A stretch of 20,388 bases of DNA from JBNLBT01 sp050303435 (lineage in GTDB: Bacteria > Pseudomonadota > Gammaproteobacteria > Xanthomonadales > Marinicellaceae), in contig JBNLBT010000060.1 of NCBI GenBank assembly GCA_050303435.1, positions 1-20,388 on the forward strand. The letters are read 5' to 3'. How positions within the stretch are numbered: position 1 is the first letter of the stretch; the number at the start of each line of letters is the position of its first letter. The notes under the pieces are model-generated. The model did no database searches. It saw nothing but the letters and a program-made list of their open reading frames with translations, and was not told the DNA's origin. This document shows, one piece after another, positions 14,736 through 20,388 of the stretch. Position numbers and translations under genes: made by a program.

Positions 14736-17174
14736 TCAGGACGCCTGTTGCGTCGGCGCCTGGCTGTTTTGCATCAAGGTGAGGATGCTGTGGCGGATGC
14801 GTTTGGACAAGATCAGATGCGCGCCCTCAAACAAGGTGTCCAGGGTGCCGCTGTGCACGATTTTGGCCTCGTCGTTCAATTGAATCAAGCCCTCTTCACG
14901 CATGCTGCGGATGAATTGCTTGAACAGCGATTTATCAAAGAAATCGGGTGAAACATAATCGTACAGCAACGACAGCTGGCTGGCCGTCTGGTGACAGATG
15001 GATTCCAAATCTGCCGCCGTCAGCGATGCCGAAGGGTGGTGTTTCAACACCGCAATGACAATAAAGTAGCGCTCATAGGTCTGCAACAGGGCGTTGCCCA
15101 GAACCCGCATTTTTCCGGCGCTCAAGGTGCCGCCCGGGTGACGTTCCAACATGCGGCCGCTGGACTGCAATAGACCCAGCTGCTTCATCAGTTTGAGCGT
15201 TTCTCGGCCGCGCTCGACAAACTCTTCCCGGCTCCACTTGAGAAACAGCTCGTTTTTCACGAACGGGTGCAGGATCGCCATCAGTCGCAACAACGCCTTG
15301 CGCGGGTGTTTGGCCTGATTGACAAAACACATGGCGATGAATGAGGCGGCGGCGAACAGGTGCAAAATGTTGTTGCGATAATACGCCAGCATCACCGCCA
15401 TGTTCGCGCGCACCCGAACCACATCCCCCAGCGGGTGTGCCACGCGTTCGACAAATCCCAACTCGATGGCGCGTTCAATGATGGCCTGGGCGGACAGCTC
15501 ACTCACCGTGGTGCGCTCGGAATACGGCAATTCGGTCAGCAGTGTCTTGTACAATTCGATCTGTTCGCACAGGTTGGATTCAACCGCTGACTGGTTGGGC
15601 GTGGACAACAGGGTGATGGCGATCAGGTTGATCGGGTTCACGTGCGCAGAGGCGTTGATGCGCGTCATGATGGTGTGCCCGGCTTCCGTCACCGCGTCTT
15701 TGAACCACGCCGGCTTTTCTTTCACCCCCAGATGCACGTTGCGCCAATCCGGCCGGTGACGGTCGAGAATCTCATCCAAAGGCACCGCTTCGGAAAAATT
15801 CACCGTGAGGCGGCCAAAGCGTTGCTTCAGCAGTTTCAGGGTTTTAAATAAACCACCGATGGATTCTTTTTGTTTGCCCTGCCCGCCCAGTTCACTCTGG
15901 TAGGATGCGCCCTCCATCAGTTTTTCATAATTTAATGACGCCGGCTGAAATATCAGCGGCTGGCTGCGTTCGTTGATGTAACTGCGAATGGTCATTGCCA
16001 GGATGCCGGCTTTGGGGTGCAGCAATCGGCCGGTGCGGCTGCGCGTGCCTTCGACAAAATACTCGATCGACACGCCGTGAGAAATCAACGAACTTAAATA
16101 CTCTGAAAATATCGTTGAATACAACACCGAATTGAAAGAGCGGCGCAGAAAAAAAGCCCCCGAACCGCGCAGCAGCCGGCCCACTATTGGCAAATTCAAA
16201 TTGATCCCGGCCGCGATGTGCGGCGGCACCAGGCCGCGCTCGTACAGCGCAAACGACATGATCAGATAGTCGATGTGGCTGCGGTGACATGGCGTATAAA
16301 TGATTTCATGGCCGGTGCTCATGGAGCGAAACTGCTCAAAAAAATTGAGCTGGATGCCGTCGTAGACCTTGTTCCAGAACCAGCCGAAGATCCGATACAT
16401 CAGCTTGATGGACGAATAGGAATAGTCGGCGGCGATTTCGCGGATGATTTTGTTGGCTTCCTTGTGGGCTTTTTCCGGTGAAATCTTCTTGCGCCGGGCG
16501 TAGGCCTCAATTTCCTCGGCCACCGCAGGTCGTTTCAATATATTGCGCGCAATGGTGCGTCGATGCGACAGGTCCGGCCCCACCACCGATGTTTTCACCC
16601 GCCGGGCATGCACGCGCAGCACGCGCGAAAACTTGCGCGCCAGCTTGCGGGCGTCTTCGCCGGCAACCAGATCGGCGTCCAGCACCATCGGTTTGCCGAG
16701 CCGCAACAGCGAATGCTTGCCATTGATCAGTATTGAGAAGAAACGGCGGATGCGACCGGTGATGCGCCATTTTTCAGCGAACAACAGTTTCAGCAGTCCC
16801 GGTTCTTTTTTCGGCGCGCGGCCCAGAAACACCGAGGTCGGCACCAGTTGAATCACCGCATCCGGCTGCTCTTGCACCTGCCGGATCAACTCCGCCAGGC
16901 GGTCGATGAACGCATCGTATTCATGGCGCCGGTTCCAAAAGCCCACCAGCCGCCGAGTCGCCAGCACCGCTGTGGCGCCCTCGTTTGAGCCGCTGGGGGC
17001 GGGCGGCAGGCGGCCGTGGCTGATTTCGTGCTGCACAATGGCGCGGGCGGTCATGGAGTCTGTGGACAGCACGTACACCAACGGGCGCTGGCGATCCAGA
17101 CCCAGAGACTCGATGTCTTTTGGGCTGTATTCCAGTCGCACCCTCAGGTACAACAATCGACTCAACAATGACAT
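14736..17174 (-). CDS. plsB: PlsB, glycerol-3-phosphate 1-O-acyltransferase
   Basis: Inner-membrane enzyme that puts the first acyl chain on sn-glycerol 3-phosphate, starting phospholipid synthesis. The 812-residue length matches E. coli PlsB (807). The four acyltransferase blocks are present: HRSHID (297-302, His297 and Asp302 of HX4D), GAFFLRR (339-345), VEGTRSRTGR (374-383) and the LIFQPASLNY region (407-416). The C-terminal domain of about 350 residues resembles E. coli throughout (for example YYRNNI and AELFLRW-like NELFLKW). ATG 17174 has GAGGAG eight bases upstream. A 6-base-arm hairpin lies in the leader (17201-17219), and no clear -10/-35 was found. It is a single-gene unit between a terminator and a convergent gene. 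Confidence 0.97.
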   Translation of the reverse strand: MSLLSRLLYLRVRLEYSPKDIESLGLDRQRPLVYVLSTDSMTARAIVQHEISHGRLPPAPSGSNEGATAVLATRRLVGFWNRRHEYDAFIDRLAELIRQVQEQPDAVIQLVPTSVFLGRAPKKEPGLLKLLFAEKWRITGRIRRFFSILINGKHSLLRLGKPMVLDADLVAGEDARKLARKFSRVLRVHARRVKTSVVGPDLSHRRTIARNILKRPAVAEEIEAYARRKKISPEKAHKEANKIIREIAADYSYSSIKLMYRIFGWFWNKVYDGIQLNFFEQFRSMSTGHEIIYTPCHRSHIDYLIMSFALYERGLVPPHIAAGINLNLPIVGRLLRGSGAFFLRRSFNSVLYSTIFSEYLSSLISHGVSIEYFVEGTRSRTGRLLHPKAGILAMTIRSYINERSQPLIFQPASLNYEKLMEGASYQSELGGQGKQKESIGGLFKTLKLLKQRFGRLTVNFSEAVPLDEILDRHRPDWRNVHLGVKEKPAWFKDAVTEAGHTIMTRINASAHVNPINLIAITLLSTPNQSAVESNLCEQIELYKTLLTELPYSERTTVSELSAQAIIERAIELGFVERVAHPLGDVVRVRANMAVMLAYYRNNILHLFAAASFIAMCFVNQAKHPRKALLRLMAILHPFVKNELFLKWSREEFVERGRETLKLMKQLGLLQSSGRMLERHPGGTLSAGKMRVLGNALLQTYERYFIVIAVLKHHPSASLTAADLESICHQTASQLSLLYDYVSPDFFDKSLFKQFIRSMREEGLIQLNDEAKIVHSGTLDTLFEGAHLILSKRIRHSILTLMQNSQAPTQQAS

Positions 17175-17200
17175 GCTCTGTGCTCCTCTGTGCCACCCGT

Positions 17201-17219
17201 GACCGGCATCAATCCGGTC
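17201..17219 (-). other. Inverted repeat in the plsB leader
   Basis: GACCGG (17201-17206) and CCGGTC (17214-17219) are perfect 6-base arms with a 7-base spacer, ending 27 bases before the plsB ATG and just before its Shine-Dalgarno. No T-run follows, so it is not a terminator. It could be an operator or an mRNA hairpin. Confidence 0.35.
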
Positions 17220-17262
17220 GCAAATGACGCTGTGTTTCGCCCGCTCATTGCGATGCCCTCAG

Positions 17263-17297
17263 ACACAAAGAGCCGATGTTCAATCGGCTCTTTGTGT
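17263..17297 (-). terminator. Terminator after the Met-rich lipoprotein gene
   Basis: A perfect 15-base stem (17263-17277 with 17283-17297) and 5-base loop. Read on the minus strand, the core AGCCGAT/ATCGGCT is flanked by A- and T-rich sides (CTTTGTGT). It lies 49 bases past the lipoprotein stop and isolates that gene from plsB. T-rich sequence also follows on the plus strand. Confidence 0.8.
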
Positions 17298-17346
17298 TGA
17301 TTTTATTGACGCCGGCGGTTCCGCCCGCGTCCGTCAAATGCGCGGT

Positions 17347-18177
17347 TTATTCGTTGACCCAGCGGTCGTTTTTCTTGACCAGTTTGACGTCCTGCTCGAT
17401 GCGTTCGCCAAAAATTTCCCAGGCCATTTTCAGCTTGGCAACATCGCCCGCGGTGTCCACGTCCATGATTTCAACTGAATCCAGCATGTCGTCCACGGAA
17501 ATGTCGTACACCGCCAGCACGTCTTTAAGACCGCCCACGGCAACGCCGGCTTTGTTCATCGCCTGATCAAAACTCATGCCTTTCAGTTCTTCCAGTGAAT
17601 TCATGTCCAGGTCGCGTGCAGTCTGCACCACCACGCCCACGGCTTTGCGGGTCATGTCTTCGCTCAAAATGTCGTTTTCAGTGGCCCAGTCAACCATCGC
17701 GCTGACCACTTTGGCGGCGGCATCGCGCTGGCCTTCGGGAATCTGCGGGTTGGATTTGATGCCTTCGATCATTTGCGGCTTCATCATCACCATCATCGGC
17801 ATCATGGCTTTGGCCTGTTCCAGTTGCGGACCAATCATGGCCATGATCTGATCTTCTGCGCCATCGCTGGTGAGCAGGGCCATGGTTTGTTCAAACTGCA
17901 TTTTTTCCTGTTCGGAAAACTCTTTGCCTTTGTTGCTCTCAAACTCGTTGACCAGTTCATTGTACTGATCCTGACTCAGCGAGTTTTTCAGCAATGACTT
18001 GATGTCGTTGTTGCGCAAAGACACCAGGTTGGCTTTAAACGCGCCGTCCGGAGTGTCGGTGTCCATTTGGGCAATCTGTTTTGCCGCCGAACCGGCCGAC
18101 TTGTCGTCTCCACCGCAGGCCACCAGGGCCAGGGCCATCAGGCCGATCAGGCAAAACTTCATTGTTTGTGACTTCAT
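17347..18177 (-). CDS. Putative lipoprotein, methionine-rich, unknown function
   Basis: 276 residues from ATG 18177, which has GAGGA five bases upstream; an in-frame start at 18207 would put charged residues before the signal. The lipobox is LVAC, followed by GGDD. Asp is only at +3/+4 after two Gly, so outer-membrane sorting is possible. The mature protein is acidic and mainly helical. A Met-rich patch (about 124-135, MMPMMVMMKPQM) recalls metal-binding or flexible hydrophobic faces, but no His or Cys accompanies it. I recognise no domain. It has its own promoter (18218-18246) and terminator (17263-17297), so it is a single-gene unit downstream of hslU on the same strand. Confidence 0.75.
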   Translation of the reverse strand: MKSQTMKFCLIGLMALALVACGGDDKSAGSAAKQIAQMDTDTPDGAFKANLVSLRNNDIKSLLKNSLSQDQYNELVNEFESNKGKEFSEQEKMQFEQTMALLTSDGAEDQIMAMIGPQLEQAKAMMPMMVMMKPQMIEGIKSNPQIPEGQRDAAAKVVSAMVDWATENDILSEDMTRKAVGVVVQTARDLDMNSLEELKGMSFDQAMNKAGVAVGGLKDVLAVYDISVDDMLDSVEIMDVDTAGDVAKLKMAWEIFGERIEQDVKLVKKNDRWVNE

Positions 18178-18217
18178 ACTATCCTCTACAAATGTTGTGA
18201 TTATCAATAAACACGTT

Positions 18218-18246
18218 ATTATCCCCAGATTGCGGCCAACTTACAA
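18218..18246 (-). promoter_or_regulatory. Sigma-70 type promoter of the Met-rich lipoprotein gene
   Basis: On the minus strand TTGTAA (18241-18246, 4/6) and GATAAT (18218-18223, 5/6) are separated by exactly 17 bases, in an AT-rich gap between hslU and the lipoprotein gene. Predicted transcription would start about 33 bases before the ATG. Confidence 0.6.
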
Positions 18247-18253
18247 GCCATGC

Positions 18254-19579
18254 TTACAGGATGTAACGACTCAAATCCTCGTCCTGCACCAATTCATTCA
18301 GGTTGCGGTCCACTTCGGCGCGATCAATGACGTGGCGCTGGCCCGATTTGTCCGGCGCCTCGAAAGAGATTCCATCCAGGATGCGTTCCAGCACCGTGTG
18401 CAGGCGGCGGGCGCCGATGTTTTCGGTTTTTTCATTCACTTGCCAGGAGATTTCGGCAATCCGCTCCACCGCGTCCTCGGTGAATTCCAGCTGCACCTGC
18501 TCGGTGCCCATCAGCGCCATGTATTGTTCGGTCAATGAAGCGTGCGGCTCGGTCAGAATGCGTTTGAAGTCTTCCGCTGTGAGCGCGCGCAACTCCACGC
18601 GGATGGGCAAACGCCCCTGCAATTCGGGAATCAGATCCGACGGTTTGGACAGGTGAAAGGCGCCGGAAGCAATGAACAGGATGTGGTCGGTTTTCACCGG
18701 CCCGTATTTGGTGTTTACCACGGAACCTTCGATCATGGGCAACAGATCCCGTTGCACCCCTTCACGCGACACATCGGCGCCGCCGCGACTGGCCGATTTG
18801 GCCACTTTGTCGATTTCATCGAGAAACACGATGCCATTCTGTTCCGCCTGTTGCAAGGCGTTTTGACGGATTTCGTCCTCGTTGATGAGTTTTTGTGCCG
18901 CTTCTTCAACCAGGATTGGGCGCGCCTGGGAAATTTTCATTTTCTTGGTTTGCTGTTTTTTGCGGCCCAGCGATTCAAACATGTTCTGCAGTTGATCGGT
19001 CATTTCTTCCATGCCCGGCGGCGCCATGATGTCCACACCGAGGTTCATGTGCACAGACACTTCGATTTCTTTGTCTTCCAGTTCTCCAGCGCGCAGTTTG
19101 TGCAGGAATTTTTTGCGCGTGACCTCCCCTTCACTCACCGTTTCACCGGGAATCGGCGATTCCCTGCGCGGCAACAGGTGATCCAGGATGCGCTGTTCGG
19201 CCATGTCTTCTGCCTGCTTGCGGATTTTTTCCATGGCGTCTTCGCGGGTTTTTTTCATCGCGCTTTCCACCAGGTCACGAATGATCGACTCCACGTCCTT
19301 GCCGACATAACCCACTTCGGTGAACTTGGTGGCTTCCACCTTGATGAACGGCGCGTTGGCCAGCAGCGCCAGTCGGCGAGCGATTTCGGTTTTGCCGACC
19401 CCGGTGGGGCCGATCATGAGGATGTTCTTGGGCGTGATTTCACGCGCCATGGCTTCCGGCAGTTGCATGCGACGCCAGCGGTTGCGCAAGGCAATGGCCA
19501 CCGCCCGCTTGGTTTCTTTCTGGCCTATGATGTGTTTGTCGAGTTCTTCAACAATTTCTCTCGGGGTCATGTGAGACAT
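18254..19579 (-). CDS. hslU: HslU, ATPase subunit of the HslUV protease
   Basis: Hexameric AAA+ unfoldase that feeds proteins to HslV in the cytoplasm; in E. coli a heat-shock protease. The 441 residues match E. coli (443). Visible features: GPTGVGKT Walker A (57-64), GYVGKD pore loop (90-95), the inserted I-domain (about 105-240, highly charged), VFLDEIDK Walker B (251-258), and the C-terminal ending SRYIL, which docks into HslV. ATG 19579 lies four bases after hslV, and its AAGGAT Shine-Dalgarno overlaps the hslV stop, giving coupling. No terminator is seen after it. Confidence 0.98.
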   Translation of the reverse strand: MSHMTPREIVEELDKHIIGQKETKRAVAIALRNRWRRMQLPEAMAREITPKNILMIGPTGVGKTEIARRLALLANAPFIKVEATKFTEVGYVGKDVESIIRDLVESAMKKTREDAMEKIRKQAEDMAEQRILDHLLPRRESPIPGETVSEGEVTRKKFLHKLRAGELEDKEIEVSVHMNLGVDIMAPPGMEEMTDQLQNMFESLGRKKQQTKKMKISQARPILVEEAAQKLINEDEIRQNALQQAEQNGIVFLDEIDKVAKSASRGGADVSREGVQRDLLPMIEGSVVNTKYGPVKTDHILFIASGAFHLSKPSDLIPELQGRLPIRVELRALTAEDFKRILTEPHASLTEQYMALMGTEQVQLEFTEDAVERIAEISWQVNEKTENIGARRLHTVLERILDGISFEAPDKSGQRHVIDRAEVDRNLNELVQDEDLSRYIL

Positions 19580-19583
19580 GCGG

Positions 19584-20141
19584 TTATCCTTTCAGTTGCA
19601 ACGCTTCTATGGTGTGATTGTCGTTGGTGTAAATGCAGATTTTTGCGGCAATGCTCAAGGCTTCCTCGACCACCGCTTGAGGCGGTTTGTCGGTGTTGCG
19701 GATCAATGCGAGGGCCGCGGCCTGGGCAAACGGTCCGCCGGATCCGATGGCGATCAAGCCGTGTTCCGGCTCAATCACATCGCCGTTGCCGGAAATGATT
19801 AAAGAGGTGTCTTTGTCGGCCACCGCCAGCAAGGCTTCCAACCGCCCGAGGCGCCTGTCGGTGCGCCATTCCTTGGCCATTTCCACCGCCGATCGCACCA
19901 GGTGGCCGGAGTGTTTTTCCAGTTTGCCTTCGAACACCTCAAACAGAGTGAACGCGTCCGCGGTGGCGCCAGCAAAGCCGGCCAACACTTCGTTGCGGTA
20001 CAGCCGTCGGACCTTCCGCGCGTTGCTTTTCATCACCGTGTTGCCCAAGGTCACCTGACCGTCGCCGCCGATCACCACCGCCGAGGCGTCGCGATAGGAA
20101 ACGATGGTGGTGCCGCGGTAATTGTGCATGCCGTCTTTCAT
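19584..20141 (-). CDS. hslV: HslV, peptidase subunit of the HslUV protease
   Basis: Threonine peptidase of the proteasome beta type; forms a double hexameric ring capped by HslU. The chain TTIVSYRDASAVVIGGDGQVTLGNTVMKS matches the family, with mature Thr1, Asp17 and Lys33 in the expected catalytic places, and SGNGD and GSGGPFAQ later. The ATG at 20141 leaves ten residues (MKDGMHNYRG) before the catalytic Thr, so processing beyond Met removal is needed. ATG 20129 would leave six. A TTG at 20165 lies too close to the GGAGGA to be used. GGAGGA is 12 bases before ATG 20141. First gene of hslVU, 112 bases after xerC. Confidence 0.96.
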   Translation of the reverse strand: MKDGMHNYRGTTIVSYRDASAVVIGGDGQVTLGNTVMKSNARKVRRLYRNEVLAGFAGATADAFTLFEVFEGKLEKHSGHLVRSAVEMAKEWRTDRRLGRLEALLAVADKDTSLIISGNGDVIEPEHGLIAIGSGGPFAQAAALALIRNTDKPPQAVVEEALSIAAKICIYTNDNHTIEALQLKG

Positions 20142-20185
20142 GGTGTGTTCCAATCCTCCGATCAAAAAGCGTTCATCAGGCCCTA

Positions 20186-20214
20186 GTTATTGGGTTCAAT
20201 GCAGGAAAAATCAA
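20186..20214 (-). promoter_or_regulatory. Possible promoter of hslVU
   Basis: On the minus strand TTGATT (20209-20214) and AATAAC (20186-20191) are 17 bases apart, each a 4/6 match to sigma-70 hexamers. hslVU is a sigma-32 gene in E. coli; I see only a weak sigma-32-like ATTGAA with no clear CCCCAT partner. The gap between xerC and hslV (20142-20253) holds no other feature I can name. Confidence 0.35.
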
Positions 20215-20253
20215 CGCCCCCTTAAGCGCGCCGGCTGTGCGCTGGGCTGTGAC

Positions 20254-20388
20254 TCAATCGTCGCGCTTGCGCGCGCGCGGGTGGGCGCGATCGTACACGT
20301 CCGCCAGGTGCTGAAAATTCAGGTGTGTGTAAATCTGCGTGGTGGTCAAATCGGCGTGGCCGAGCATTTCCTGCACCGCGCGCAGGTC
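20254..20388 (-). CDS. xerC: XerC tyrosine recombinase, C-terminal end (partial)
   Basis: The last 44 residues of a site-specific recombinase that, with XerD, resolves chromosome dimers at dif. The segment VQEMLGHADLTTTQIYTHLN carries the family His (LGH) and the catalytic Tyr (QIYTH). The following FQHLADVYDRAHPRAR closely resembles the E. coli XerC tail, which favours XerC over XerD. The frame runs from the right edge to TGA at 20254-20256; the rest lies outside. xerC-hslV-hslU order is common in Xanthomonadales. Confidence 0.93.
   Translation of the reverse strand, partial: DLRAVQEMLGHADLTTTQIYTHLNFQHLADVYDRAHPRARKRDD

Noticed and set aside
14740..14754. GACGC/GCGTC inverted repeat as a terminator between the convergent sorbosone dehydrogenase-like and plsB genes
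   Set aside because: Only 5-base arms, no T-run, and it lies inside the plsB coding end.
18542..19798. 418-codon open frame on the plus strand
   Set aside because: Antisense to hslU and the end of hslV, both certain; the product is Phe/His/Arg-rich without motifs.

Overview
The window looks like chromosomal DNA from a GC-rich gammaproteobacterium, most like the Xanthomonadales/Lysobacterales and their relatives. Three things suggest this: the xerC-hslV-hslU order, gltA next to a type-B rpmE (L31), and an E. coli-type PlsB with an allosteric-type (type II) citrate synthase. The placement is inferred from gene content; no search was run. I see no rRNA, tRNA, CRISPR array, insertion sequence or prophage. 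Gene density is high and no gene-free stretch exceeds 300 bases.

Layout. The first 120 bases are the tail of an unrecognised gene. On the minus strand follow rsmJ and gltA (transcribed gltA then rsmJ), rpmE2 with its own promoter and terminator, and a three-gene cassette: an ECF sigma factor, a small single-pass membrane protein (probable anti-sigma factor) and a secreted DUF4252 protein. Only 45 bases separate the sigma factor from a divergent plus-strand group: a cysteine phosphatase of the dual-specificity type, a novel-looking lipoprotein and a PLP-dependent serine/threonine dehydratase-like enzyme.

Bases 6598-13549 hold a complete MoxR/Bat operon on the plus strand: MoxR AAA+ ATPase, DUF58 protein, DUF4381 membrane protein, BatA-type VWA protein, a BatB-BatC fusion (VWA + TPR + Gln/Glu-rich tail) and BatD. 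Genes overlap or nearly touch, so they are probably co-translated. The likely role is chaperone-like or envelope-stress work at the inner membrane and periplasm, by analogy with other MoxR-VWA systems.

A PQQ-type sorbosone dehydrogenase-like exported protein follows with its own promoter. It converges with plsB (glycerol-3-phosphate acyltransferase) on the minus strand. Next come a Met-rich lipoprotein with its own promoter and terminator, hslU and hslV (ATP-dependent HslUV protease), and the C-terminal end of xerC.

I did not find a convincing, wholly new system. The best leads are the sigma/membrane protein/DUF4252 cassette facing the phosphatase-lipoprotein-dehydratase group across a very short shared control region, the N-terminally short ECF sigma factor, the BatB-BatC fusion operon, and two unrecognised lipoproteins.
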